Positions 33,931-42,001 of a stretch of 64,000 bases of DNA are shown one piece after another. A model generated the notes under the pieces. That model searched no databases and was not told the origin of the DNA. It saw only the letters and a program-made list of their open reading frames with translations. The position numbers and the translations under genes were made by a program. The stretch covers positions 1 to 64,000 of the forward strand of contig JAIOAU010000009.1 in assembly GCA_019873655.1 (NCBI GenBank), read 5' to 3'. Each line of letters begins with the position of its first letter. Position 1 is the first letter of the stretch. The stretch comes from Chloroflexota bacterium (GTDB lineage: Bacteria > Chloroflexota > Anaerolineae > Anaerolineales > Villigracilaceae).

Positions 33931-33959
33931 TTGCCGCTCTTTGCAAGGGGCTTTATAAT
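33931..33959 (+). promoter_or_regulatory. Consensus promoter before signal peptidase I
   Basis: TTGCCG (33931-33936) and TATAAT (33954-33959) with a 17-bp spacer. The -10 box overlaps the first possible ATG (33958) of the signal peptidase gene. A transcript starting about 33966 would begin at GGAGG (33966-33970) and use TTG 33976. Confidence 0.65.
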
Positions 33960-34608
33960 GACTCCGGAGGCTCGCTTGAACGCAGAAATAATCGCCGACG
34001 AGAATCCGCAGCCGCCGGAGAACGGGAAAATCCATTGGAAAGGCGTCCTGCGCGACATCCTAGAGACGCTGGGATTGGCGTTGGTGCTTTTCCTGGCGAT
34101 CAATTTGGTCTCGGCGCGGGTGCGGGTGGACGGCTTCTCGATGCACCCAACGCTCGAGGACGATCAGTTCGTCCTGGTTTCGCGTCTGGCCTATCTGGAC
34201 GGCAAATTCGAGCGCGGCGACGTCATCGTCTTTCGCCCGCCGATGTATCCGGAGGAAGCCCGCTGGCGGCACTTCGTGGGCCTGCCGGGCTTCAGCGCTT
34301 ACGAGGACTACATCAAGCGCATCATCGGCCTGCCCGGCGAAACCGTGCGCATCGAGAACGGGCAAGTCTTCATCAACGATGTGCCGCTTCAAGAGCCTTA
34401 CATCGCCGCGCCGCCGCAATACTCCGGCGTCTGGCAAGTGCCCGAAGGATATTTGTTCGTCCTGGGCGATAACCGCAACAACTCATCCGATTCGCACAGT
34501 TGGGGGCCGCTGCCGGTCGAAAATGTCATCGGCAAGGCGGTCCTGGTTTATTGGCCGTTCCGCGATTGGATGGTCATCCGCAATCAAAGTGTCCTGGCTG
34601 CGCCATGA
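33958..34608 (+). CDS. lepB: Signal peptidase I
   Basis: 216 aa membrane protease that removes signal peptides from secreted proteins. One N-terminal membrane helix (about 41-58), then the catalytic Ser in DGFSMHPTL (near 63) and Lys in YIKRIIGLPGE (near 120), and the C-terminal box VLGDNRNNSSDSHSWG. The start is uncertain. ATG 33958 has AAGGGG upstream but lies inside a consensus -10 box. TTG 33976 has GGAGG five bases upstream. The choice changes only six residues. Overlaps the next gene by ATGA. Confidence 0.93.
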   Translation: MTPEARLNAEIIADENPQPPENGKIHWKGVLRDILETLGLALVLFLAINLVSARVRVDGFSMHPTLEDDQFVLVSRLAYLDGKFERGDVIVFRPPMYPEEARWRHFVGLPGFSAYEDYIKRIIGLPGETVRIENGQVFINDVPLQEPYIAAPPQYSGVWQVPEGYLFVLGDNRNNSSDSHSWGPLPVENVIGKAVLVYWPFRDWMVIRNQSVLAAP

Positions 34609-34904
34609 ACGACATGAACGATAACCATCTTCCACCCCAGTCCTTTCCTTGCAAGGAATGTCAGGCCGGCGTGCTTCGGCCCACGTACGTCACCTATTTC
34701 ACCTGGTTGGACGAGGAACTGATCACCGTGCCGAACTTCCCGGCCTGGGTGTGCGACGTCTGCGGGCGGCGCGAGTACGATGAACGCGCCGTCTCGTGGC
34801 TGGCGACGCTGCTCAACCCCGAAACCGGCCGGCCGACGCGCCGTCCGCCCCGTCCCCATCCGCAGGCGACCAAACGCGACTCTTCCCATCCGCTGACGAA
34901 ATGA
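34605..34904 (+). CDS. Small YgiT-type zinc-finger protein
   Basis: 99 aa with two CxxC pairs (FPCKECQAG near 15, VCDVCGRREYDE near 50) that should bind one zinc. The finger resembles the N-terminal domain of MqsA/YgiT antitoxins. The DNA-binding HTH of MqsA is missing, and no toxin gene is adjacent. The tail is basic and Pro-rich. Translationally coupled to lepB. Function unknown. Confidence 0.75.
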   Translation: MNDMNDNHLPPQSFPCKECQAGVLRPTYVTYFTWLDEELITVPNFPAWVCDVCGRREYDERAVSWLATLLNPETGRPTRRPPRPHPQATKRDSSHPLTK

Positions 34905-34919
34905 CCCCGGAGCCCGCCC

Positions 34920-35456
34920 ATGCCCACTGAACCAACCGTAACCCATCGCCTGATCGCCGCCGATTTTCTGACGACGAGTTACCGCGTCGTGGGCAAAGTG
35001 ATGACGCCGAATACCGGCATGGTCGGCCTGCTCAACGACACCACCACATCCTTCATGGAAGTGCTGGACGCCAAACTGGCCCGCCTGCACATGCCCACCA
35101 AACTGGTCGGCGAATACAAGGTCATCGACCTGGTGAAAACGAACGTCTTTGCCGTCTGCCTGACCCGCCGCGAGGACATCGGCCCGCAAGCGCTGGCGCG
35201 CGGCGGATACCAGAACCTGGCAAAGTATCCCCTGCGAGTCACCACCCAGGTTTACGAACTGGAAGGGACGCTCGAATGGGCAGGGCGGTTCGACTTTGCC
35301 ACCGTCATGGTCGAGGGCATCCGCGACTTCGTCCCGCTCTACGACACCACCCTGACCGCGATTCTCATCCCCGCCCTGCGCATCGAATCGCCGGCCGTGC
35401 TGTTCAACCGGCGCATGGTCGATCTGCTGGCGCTCATCTCGGACAAACAGGCTTGA
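34920..35456 (+). CDS. Conserved protein of unknown function
   Basis: 178 aa, not recognised. The sequence is of even alpha/beta composition with ITDFLTTSYRVVGKV-like opening and long beta-prone stretches (KYPLRVTTQVYELEGTLEW). There is no signal, membrane helix, cysteine cluster or nucleotide motif. It is the last gene before tRNA-Glu and follows the zinc-finger gene by 15 bp. Likely co-transcribed with lepB. Confidence 0.7.
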   Translation: MPTEPTVTHRLIAADFLTTSYRVVGKVMTPNTGMVGLLNDTTTSFMEVLDAKLARLHMPTKLVGEYKVIDLVKTNVFAVCLTRREDIGPQALARGGYQNLAKYPLRVTTQVYELEGTLEWAGRFDFATVMVEGIRDFVPLYDTTLTAILIPALRIESPAVLFNRRMVDLLALISDKQA

Positions 35457-35471
35457 TTCGCGCTCATTCGC

Positions 35472-35500
35472 TTGACCCCCGGCGGGGGGAATGGTAAAAT
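35472..35500 (+). promoter_or_regulatory. Promoter of tRNA-Glu
   Basis: TTGACC (35472-35477) and TAAAAT (35495-35500) separated by 17 bp, 24 bases before the mature tRNA 5' end. Confidence 0.75.
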
Positions 35501-35524
35501 CCGTCCGCTTTCAAACCCGCAGAC

Positions 35525-35597
35525 GCCCCCATCGTCTAGAGGACCAGGACGCAGCCCTTTCAAGGCTAAAACCGGGGTTCGAATCCCCGTGGGGGCA
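35525..35597 (+). tRNA. tRNA-Glu (anticodon UUC)
   Basis: 73-base cloverleaf. The acceptor GCCCCCA pairs with TGGGGGC, the D arm is GTCTAGAGGACCAGGAC, the anticodon loop is CTTTCAA giving UUC, and the T arm is CGGGG/TTCGAAT/CCCCG. The outermost anticodon-stem pair is a C-A mismatch. CCA is not encoded. It has its own promoter and terminator. Confidence 0.95.
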
Positions 35598-35607
35598 CTC
35601 CTCGAGA

Positions 35608-35638
35608 GAGGCCGTCTCAATACTGGACGGCCTCTTTT
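35608..35638 (+). terminator. Intrinsic terminator after tRNA-Glu
   Basis: GAGGCCGTC (35608-35616) pairs with GACGGCCTC (35626-35634), followed by TTTT, ten bases after the tRNA. Confidence 0.88.
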
Positions 35639-35817
35639 GATTTCCCGGCGTTTTTCGCGAGGGCGCGGGGCGAAGAGCGCATTGCTCGATCCCCTGCCGC
35701 TTTGTGTCGCCGCGGCAATTTAACACGCCATTGTTATCCGCTTTTTGCAAATTCATGATATTCTTGAGGCGCGGTCCTGCCTCTACACGATCGCAGACCC
35801 CACTCACGAGGAACATC

Positions 35818-36765
35818 ATGAATCCAATCCAGGAATTTGCCGCCAAAATCATCGCCAATGTCGAAAAGGTGATCATCGGCAAACGCGAGACGATCGAACT
35901 GCTGCTGGTCGCTTTGCTATGCGAAGGGCATGTCTTGATCGAAGACGTGCCGGGGGTCGGCAAGACGATGCTGGCGCGCGCCCTGGCCGTCAGCCTGGGC
36001 GGACAATTCAAGCGCCTGCAGTGTACGCCCGACCTGTTGCCGAACGACGTCAGCGGCATCTCGGTTTACAATCAGAAGAGCGGCGAGTTCGAGTTCCGCC
36101 CCGGTCCGATTTTCGTCAACATCCTGCTGGCCGACGAAATCAACCGCGCCACGCCGCGCACGCAGTCGGCGCTGCTGGAGGCCATGCAAGAAGCCCAGGT
36201 GACGGTGGACGGCGTCACGCGGCCGCTGCCGCGGCCCTTCCTGGTGCTGGCCACCCAGAACCCCATCGAATACGAAGGCACGTTCCCGCTTCCCGAAGCG
36301 CAACTCGACCGCTTCCTGATGCGCCTGGCCGTGGGCTACCCGGCCTTCGCCGACGAGAAATTCCTGCTCACCCATCTGCAGCGCGAACACCCCATCAACA
36401 CCCTCGGCCAGGCGGTCGACGGCCGACAACTGCTCGACCTCCAGCGCCAGGTCTGGGAAATCCACGTGGACGACACCCTGCAGGATTACATCATCCGTCT
36501 GGTGGCCGCCACCCGCGACCATCCCGACCTGGCCCTGGGCGCCAGTCCGCGCGCCAGCCTGGCCCTCTTCAAGACGGCCCAAGCGCTGGCCGCCCTGCGC
36601 GGCCGCGACCACGTCCTGCCGGACGACATCAAATACCTTGCACCCTGCACCCTGACCCACCGCCTGATCGTCAAGCCCGAATCCGAACTGCGCGGCCGGA
36701 CGGCAGAGGCCATCCTGGCCGATTTGCTCAAGAGCGTTCCGCTCGACCTGGGGCGCGTCCAGTAA
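35818..36765 (+). CDS. MoxR-family AAA+ ATPase
   Basis: 315 aa from ATG 35818. Walker A GVGKTMLARAL (near 45), Walker B LLADEINRA (near 104), sensor 1 in LATQNPIEYEGTFPLPEAQLD, and the MoxR-specific lid domain. MoxR ATPases act as chaperones that mature or activate partner proteins, often with VWA proteins. It heads a three-gene group with a DUF58 and a DUF4129 protein. Cytoplasmic. The 180 bp before it hold no gene. Confidence 0.94.
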   Translation: MNPIQEFAAKIIANVEKVIIGKRETIELLLVALLCEGHVLIEDVPGVGKTMLARALAVSLGGQFKRLQCTPDLLPNDVSGISVYNQKSGEFEFRPGPIFVNILLADEINRATPRTQSALLEAMQEAQVTVDGVTRPLPRPFLVLATQNPIEYEGTFPLPEAQLDRFLMRLAVGYPAFADEKFLLTHLQREHPINTLGQAVDGRQLLDLQRQVWEIHVDDTLQDYIIRLVAATRDHPDLALGASPRASLALFKTAQALAALRGRDHVLPDDIKYLAPCTLTHRLIVKPESELRGRTAEAILADLLKSVPLDLGRVQ

Positions 36766-36774
36766 CCCTTTGCT

Positions 36775-37956
36775 GTGCTGACCGAATACGTCCTCTTCTT
36801 TTTCCTTTTGCTGCTCATCGCCGCCCTGCTCAACGGCGAATTTGCCTTCACGCTTTTGTATCTGGTGTTTGGGGCCGTCCTCTTGGGCTGGGTGTGGAGC
36901 CGCCAGGCCGGGAAAGCCATGCGCTACAGCCGCAAATTCGACGGGCGCGTCTTCTGGGGCGAAGAAATTCCCATCCGCATCGAAGTCGAAAACACTGGCT
37001 GGCTGCCGGTCCCCTGGCTCTATTTGCACGAGAGTCTGCCGGTCGAACTTGCCCCCGGCGGCCCCGTCAAACACGTCGTCAGCCTGGGACCAAACGGCCG
37101 GACCGAAATCGTCTATCACCTGCAAGGCCGCAAGCGCGGCTGTTATCCGATCGGCCCGCTCTTTGCCGCCTGCGGCGATCCGATCGGGCTGGCGCGTCCG
37201 CAAGAATACAGCGCCGCCCCCGACCACATCACCGTCTTTCCCAAAATCATCCCCCTGACCAGCCTGCGCCTGCCCTCGCGCTCGCCGCAAGGGACGCTGC
37301 GCCACCATCAGCCCATCTTCGAAGACCCGGCCCGCCTGCTCAACAAACGGGACTACGTGGCCGGCGATTCGCTGCGCCGCATCGACTGGAAGTCGAGCGC
37401 CGCCGTCGGCCGGCTGCAGGTCAAGCAATTCGAACCCTCGATTGCGCTGGAGACGTCCATCTTCCTCAACCTGAATTCCGCCGAATACGAATCCCAGCAC
37501 CGCATCGACGCCGTCGAACTGGCCATCATCGTTGCCGCCTCCATCGCCAATTGGGTCGCGGGGCAACGACAGGCGGTCGGCCTGGTCACCAACGGCCTGG
37601 ATTCGGGCCGCGGCGTGCCGCCCATCCCGCCCCGCAAGGGACGCGGCCACCTGATGCGCCTCCTGGAAGTTCTGGCCCGCCTGCAAAACGCCCCCGCCGT
37701 CAGCCTGCCGGCCCTCCTGCGCAAAGAATCGCCGCAATTGCCCTGGGGAACGACCGTCATCGTCATCACCGGCCGGGCGGATGAAGCCCTGTTCGACGAA
37801 TTGATTCAGGTGCAGCGCCGGGGGCAAAACGTCGTCCTCATCCTGGTCGGTCGGGCCATCAACGTCCAGAAAGCCGCCGAACGAGCGCGCAACTTCGGCT
37901 TTCCGTTCTACGCTTTCCAAAACGAAACCGGTCTCGACATCTGGAGGCGGTCATGA
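36775..37956 (+). CDS. DUF58 domain protein
   Basis: 393 aa from GTG 36775. Two N-terminal membrane helices (about 5-22 and 25-42) precede a cytoplasmic VWA-like DUF58 domain with the hallmark DYVAGDSLRRIDWKSSA (near residue 200). It is the common partner of MoxR ATPases in cell-envelope clusters. Its 3' end overlaps the next gene by ATGA. The biochemical role is unproven. Confidence 0.9.
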   Translation: MLTEYVLFFFLLLLIAALLNGEFAFTLLYLVFGAVLLGWVWSRQAGKAMRYSRKFDGRVFWGEEIPIRIEVENTGWLPVPWLYLHESLPVELAPGGPVKHVVSLGPNGRTEIVYHLQGRKRGCYPIGPLFAACGDPIGLARPQEYSAAPDHITVFPKIIPLTSLRLPSRSPQGTLRHHQPIFEDPARLLNKRDYVAGDSLRRIDWKSSAAVGRLQVKQFEPSIALETSIFLNLNSAEYESQHRIDAVELAIIVAASIANWVAGQRQAVGLVTNGLDSGRGVPPIPPRKGRGHLMRLLEVLARLQNAPAVSLPALLRKESPQLPWGTTVIVITGRADEALFDELIQVQRRGQNVVLILVGRAINVQKAAERARNFGFPFYAFQNETGLDIWRRS

Positions 37957-39566
37957 GCGGCGAACCGGCTCTATCGCGGCAAAATGAACGCCTCACGGTC
38001 GCCCTGGCCCATCTGATCGTCGGCCTGATGACGCTCTGTTTCGCCCTGGTCTGTCTGACGCTGGCCGAGACGGCCGTCGCCAGTTGGGACGGCCGCGGCG
38101 TCATCCTGATCTGCGCCCTGATCATCGTCGAGGCCAGCCTGACCACCTGGCTGTTGAAGAAACGCGAAATGTCGCCCGCGCAGGTCCTTGCCTACCGCCT
38201 GGCCGAATGGATGATTCTCCTGCTCCTCTTGAAAGTCTTTGCCGAGGCCAGGTTCGGATTCGCCTCCCTGCTCGAAAATCTGCGCGCCGCGGGTCAGAAT
38301 TTCTGGGGGGCCGTCTTCAGCGCAGATTTCGTCATCGTCTCGGTCATCGCCTTTGCGGTCTGGCAGGTTTGTGTCCTGTTCAACGGCGCAATCGCAGAAA
38401 TGGAAATCACCTACCTGACCTTCGGGAGCGACTCGCCGCCGCCCATCGCCCCCGAAACGCGCCAGCCCTTCCAAGAGACTCTCGGGCGCCACTTCCTCCT
38501 GACCGGCGGCCTGATCGCGCTCCTGGGCGGACTCGGCCTCCAGACCGACGCCTCCCGCCCCTTCCTCCAGGCGCAGACGACGGCCGTCATCGTGACCTAT
38601 TTCGCCCTCGGCCTGATTCTGCTCGGACTGACCAACTTCACTTCCCTGGCCACCTTCTGGCGCTACAACCGCGTCAAAGTGGCTCCCAACCTGTCCACCC
38701 GCTGGGTGATCTATAGCCTCGTCTTCCTGTCGGTTCTGGTCGGCGCGGCGCTCTGGCTGCCCTCCCATTACAAACTCGGACTGCTCGATACGCTCCGGAT
38801 TCTCGTTGGCTTTTTCGTGGCCTTCATGGCCGCTATTTATTATCTCATCCTGGTAGTCCTGGCCGGTCTGCAGCGGCTGGCAACGCGGCTGTTTGGCGTC
38901 TCCAGCGCCTCGACTCCGCCCCCGCCTCCGCCGCCGTTCGAACCGGAGCAATACCTGCAACAAAGTGGGCGGGAAATCGGCAAGGGAGACATCGTCAACT
39001 CGCTGTTCTTCTGGGCCATTTTCATCGCCGTCCTGGTCTTTGCCTTCCGCCAATTCCTCATCGCCAACCCCCAACTGGCCGCCATCCTGCGCCGCTTCGG
39101 GCCGATTCGCTTCCTGGCGAGTTTATGGGGATGGATGAAGACCGCCCTCGGCCAGACGAGCGAGGGGGCCGCGGCCCTCCTCCGCCGCGGCCTGAACCGC
39201 CTGCGCCGCCCAGACCGTCGTCTGGCCGCGGCCGCCGGACGGGGCTACCTCAACCCGCGCCGCCTGCCGCCTCGTCAAAGAGTTTTCTTCTATTATATGG
39301 CCCTGATCCGGCGGGCTGGCGAGAGCGGCGCGCCGCGGCAGGACTGGCAAACCCCCTACGAGTATGAAACCACGCTCCTGCCAACCCTGCCCGAGGCAGG
39401 CGAGAGCCTGGACGGTCTGACTGAGGACTTCATCCGCGCCCGCTACAGCCGCGACGAGGTCACCGCCGCCCAGGCCGAACACAGCCGCTCGGCCTGGGAA
39501 CGCCTGCGCCAGGCCCTGCGCGCCCGCCAGAAGAGCCAGGCCTCGGACGAGCAAGCCGGGCGCTAG
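37953..39566 (+). CDS. Membrane protein with C-terminal DUF4129 domain
   Basis: 537 aa. Six or seven membrane helices in the first 320 residues and another near 345, a Pro-rich patch after about residue 310, and a C-terminal cytoplasmic DUF4129-like domain (YYMALIRRAGESG, TPYEYETTLLP, then TEDFIRARYSRDEVT). DUF4129 often sits at the end of transglutaminase (TgpA-like) proteins, but no transglutaminase domain is seen here. Overlaps the converging epimerase gene by 4 bp. Confidence 0.82.
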   Translation: MSGEPALSRQNERLTVALAHLIVGLMTLCFALVCLTLAETAVASWDGRGVILICALIIVEASLTTWLLKKREMSPAQVLAYRLAEWMILLLLLKVFAEARFGFASLLENLRAAGQNFWGAVFSADFVIVSVIAFAVWQVCVLFNGAIAEMEITYLTFGSDSPPPIAPETRQPFQETLGRHFLLTGGLIALLGGLGLQTDASRPFLQAQTTAVIVTYFALGLILLGLTNFTSLATFWRYNRVKVAPNLSTRWVIYSLVFLSVLVGAALWLPSHYKLGLLDTLRILVGFFVAFMAAIYYLILVVLAGLQRLATRLFGVSSASTPPPPPPPFEPEQYLQQSGREIGKGDIVNSLFFWAIFIAVLVFAFRQFLIANPQLAAILRRFGPIRFLASLWGWMKTALGQTSEGAAALLRRGLNRLRRPDRRLAAAAGRGYLNPRRLPPRQRVFFYYMALIRRAGESGAPRQDWQTPYEYETTLLPTLPEAGESLDGLTEDFIRARYSRDEVTAAQAEHSRSAWERLRQALRARQKSQASDEQAGR

Positions 39567-40462
39567 AGCGCCTCCTGCAGGGCCGTTTCCAGATCGCCGT
39601 ACCCGAATTGGAATCCCATTTCTTGCAAGCGCCTGGGCTGGGCGGCGCGTCCCTCCAGCACCAGGACCGCCATCTCGCCAAGCGCCAGGCGCAGCAAAAA
39701 GGCCGGCGTGGGGAACCAGTAAGGGCGCTTCAACTGGCGGCACAGGATTCGGTAGAACGCCTCATTCGTGACCGCTTGCGGGGCGACCACGTTGAAGGGT
39801 CCGCGCCCCGTTTCCTCGGCCAGGAGGAAACGAATGGCCGCGACCACATCATGGACATGCACCCAGGGGACGAACTGGCGTCCATTTCCCAGCCGCCCGC
39901 CCACGAAGAGACGCGCCGGCAAAGCCATCAACGGCAGCAGCCCATCGCCGCGAGCGAGGACCACCCCCAGGCGAATCACCGCCCGGCGCACGCCCGCCGC
40001 CTCGACCGGTTCGGTGGACGCCTCCCAGGCGACGGTCAGGCGGGCCAGGAAGTCGTCGCCGGGGGGCGTTGTCTCGTCGGCCGTCTCGCCGCGCAAGCCG
40101 TAATGATTGATGCCCGAAGCCTGAATCAACACCCGCGGCCGCTTGCTGGCCGCCGCGATCGCCTCGCTCAACGCCCGGCCGGCGTTCACCCGGCTGTCCC
40201 AGAACTTTTGTTTTTGGGCCGCCGTCCAGGGCCAGCGGGCCAGCGGCTCGCCGGCCAGATTGACGACCGCGTCCATTTCGTTTACCAATTCGCCCCAGCC
40301 GGCGGGACTGCGTCCATCCCAGGGGACGGCTTGGGCGCCAGCGGGCAAGCGCGCCCGTTGCGGGTTGCGGCTCAACACCCACACCCGATGCCCCTCGTCC
40401 AGCAAGGAAGGCGTCAGATGGGAACCGATCATTCCTGTACCGCCAGTCAATAAAATGTTCAT
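39563..40462 (-). CDS. TIGR01777-type NAD(P)-dependent epimerase
   Basis: 299 aa SDR-fold protein. It has nucleotide-binding ILLTGGTGMIGSHL at the N-terminus, then DAVVNLAGEPLA, LIQASGINHYG and the closing DUF1731 part (FPTPAFLLRLALGEMAVLVLEG). The family (YfcH/SULA-like) has an unclear substrate. GGAGC precedes the ATG. It is divergent from the HNH gene. Confidence 0.9.
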   Translation of the reverse strand: MNILLTGGTGMIGSHLTPSLLDEGHRVWVLSRNPQRARLPAGAQAVPWDGRSPAGWGELVNEMDAVVNLAGEPLARWPWTAAQKQKFWDSRVNAGRALSEAIAAASKRPRVLIQASGINHYGLRGETADETTPPGDDFLARLTVAWEASTEPVEAAGVRRAVIRLGVVLARGDGLLPLMALPARLFVGGRLGNGRQFVPWVHVHDVVAAIRFLLAEETGRGPFNVVAPQAVTNEAFYRILCRQLKRPYWFPTPAFLLRLALGEMAVLVLEGRAAQPRRLQEMGFQFGYGDLETALQEAL

Positions 40463-40498
40463 GCTTTGCTCCTTTTCTCACACATGCTCGGGTTGGAG

Positions 40499-40504
40499 TA
40501 TAAT
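40499..40504 (+). promoter_or_regulatory. -10 element of the HNH gene
   Basis: TATAAT lies 21 bases before ATG 40526 in the short gap after the divergent epimerase start. The leader contains GAGG as ribosome site. The -35 is not clear. Confidence 0.5.
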
Positions 40505-40525
40505 ACACGCCATTGTAGAGGCTGT

Positions 40526-41029
40526 ATGCAAGAGCCGGTTCTGGTCCTCAACGCCAATTTCGAGCCGATCAACGTCTGCAACACCCGGCGGGCGATTGGA
40601 TTGATTCTCTCGGGCAAGGCCGACATGGTCATGAACGGCCGCGGATACATTCATACCGTATCGCTGGCCATCCCGCGCCCGTCGGTCATCCGCCTAGAGC
40701 AGATGGTGCACAAACCGCGTCTGCGCGTCAAACTCACGCGGCGGGAGGTGTTCCGCCGCGATAATTATACCTGCCAGTATTGCGGCCGGCGCACCGCGGA
40801 ATTGACTCTGGACCACGTTTTGCCCAAACATCTAGGAGGCGAACACGTCTGGGAGAACGTCGTCGCCGCCTGCCCGGCCTGCAATCACCGCAAAGGGGGG
40901 CGGCGGTTGGAAGAGGCTCACATGACCCTCTTGCGTCCTCCCAAAGAACCGCCCGCCAGCGCCGCCTACATCCTCGGCCATCACCTGGAGAAAAACGAGG
41001 AGTGGGCGCAATTCATCCTGGGCTGGTAA
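40526..41029 (+). CDS. HNH endonuclease domain protein
   Basis: 167 aa. An N-terminal part (VLVLNANFEPINVCNTRRAI) common to a bacterial HNH family, then CQYCGRR, LTLDHVLPKHLGGEH and NVVAACPACNHRKGGR forming the zinc-bound HNH site (about 88-133). Such chromosomal HNH proteins are widespread and poorly characterised. No restriction or mobile partner is adjacent. ATG 40526 follows GAGG. Confidence 0.9.
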   Translation: MQEPVLVLNANFEPINVCNTRRAIGLILSGKADMVMNGRGYIHTVSLAIPRPSVIRLEQMVHKPRLRVKLTRREVFRRDNYTCQYCGRRTAELTLDHVLPKHLGGEHVWENVVAACPACNHRKGGRRLEEAHMTLLRPPKEPPASAAYILGHHLEKNEEWAQFILGW

Positions 41030-41053
41030 AGCCCGCGAGAATCTTGGCTGTAA

Positions 41054-41089
41054 AACATCATGGCCGCCAAATCTGGCGGTCATGATGTT
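41054..41089 (-). terminator. Long hairpin between converging genes
   Basis: 16-bp stem (AACATCATGGCCGCCA with TGGCGGTCATGATGTT, one G-T pair) and 4-base loop. On the minus strand it is followed by TTTTACAG, so it may terminate the leftward run ending at 41223; on the plus strand the tail is not U-rich. The remaining ~130 bp up to 41222 show no gene. Confidence 0.6.
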
Positions 41090-41222
41090 CTTATCAGGGC
41101 AATTGTAGCGGCAAGTCGGGACGACGGCGATTCGAGGCGGGTCAAGGCCGCCAATTTCGGGGCCAAGCCCCTCGAAAGCGGTAAATGACTGCTCGTGATC
41201 GAAGTCTCGCCTCTTCGTCGGC

Positions 41223-41981
41223 TTATTCGAACGAAAGGGTCATGAAGTCCTCGGCCAGGCGCACCGGGCCGGGGAAACGCGTCTTGGCCTCGGCGACCAG
41301 ATCGCCGGAAGCGTACGAGCCGGTGGGATAATGGATTAGGTACAACGCCCCCACCTCCGCCTGGCGAGCCACGTCCCCCGCCTGCGCAGCCGACGAGTGG
41401 CCGCGGAACGCCCCCGAACTTTCGTGAATCAACACATCTGCGCCTTGCGCCAGGCGCACCACCTCCGCGCAAGGCTCAGTGTCACACGAATAAGCCAGCG
41501 ACTTCTGCGTCTTCTTGAACTCGAAGCGCAGGCCAATCGTCGGAATCATGTGCTTTACCGGCGAGGCAAAGATTTTCATTTCCTCGTTTTCCAAGACCAC
41601 GGTCATTTCCTGCGCCGGCAGGCGATAGAAAGCCACCGGGAAGAAATTCGGCCACTCCGCCCAGGAATAGAATCCCATCAGGTCTTCCATGCGGTCTACG
41701 GTGTGATGCAAGCCGTAAATGTTGAGCGCGTTCTTGCGCCCCATTAACCACATGTCCATCAACAATTGCGGGACGCCGGCGACATGGTCGGGATGGAAAT
41801 GCGTGAGAATCAAATCCGTCAGGCTGTGAAAATCCACCCCGGCCTGTTCCAGGCGCAGAATGGGGCTGGCGACGCAGTCAACCAGGACGGTCGTCTTTTC
41901 CCCGACCACGACCATGTGGGTGTTTTCATGTTCGCGGTCAGGGATGGCATTCGAGGAACCCAAAATGATCAATTTCGGCAT
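41223..41981 (-). CDS. RNase Z-like metallo-beta-lactamase-fold hydrolase
   Basis: 252 aa. LTHFHPDHVAG (near 70) gives the full HxHxDH motif, with further ligands in PVKHMIP (near 147), YSCDTEPC (near 170) and SSAAQAGDVA near the end. It is closest in style to RNase Z/phosphodiesterase-type MBL proteins, but the exosite arm of true tRNase Z is not evident. It lies 20 bp after the ABC permease gene on the same strand. Start ATG 41979-41981. Confidence 0.85.
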   Translation of the reverse strand: MPKLIILGSSNAIPDREHENTHMVVVGEKTTVLVDCVASPILRLEQAGVDFHSLTDLILTHFHPDHVAGVPQLLMDMWLMGRKNALNIYGLHHTVDRMEDLMGFYSWAEWPNFFPVAFYRLPAQEMTVVLENEEMKIFASPVKHMIPTIGLRFEFKKTQKSLAYSCDTEPCAEVVRLAQGADVLIHESSGAFRGHSSAAQAGDVARQAEVGALYLIHYPTGSYASGDLVAEAKTRFPGPVRLAEDFMTLSFE

Positions 41982-42001
41982 CTTGAACTCCGAAACGCCT
42001 C

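Noticed and set aside
34605-34904. MqsA-type antitoxin
   Set aside because: Only the zinc finger is present; there is no HTH domain and no MqsR-like toxin beside it.
35745-37784. 679-codon frame on the plus strand and a 667-codon frame on the minus strand over 35917-37920
   Set aside because: Both overlap the MoxR and DUF58 genes in other frames and have Arg/Pro/His-rich shadow sequence.
40526-41029. HNH nuclease as part of a restriction or mobile system
   Set aside because: No methyltransferase, integrase or transposase is near, and the protein belongs to a common chromosomal HNH family.
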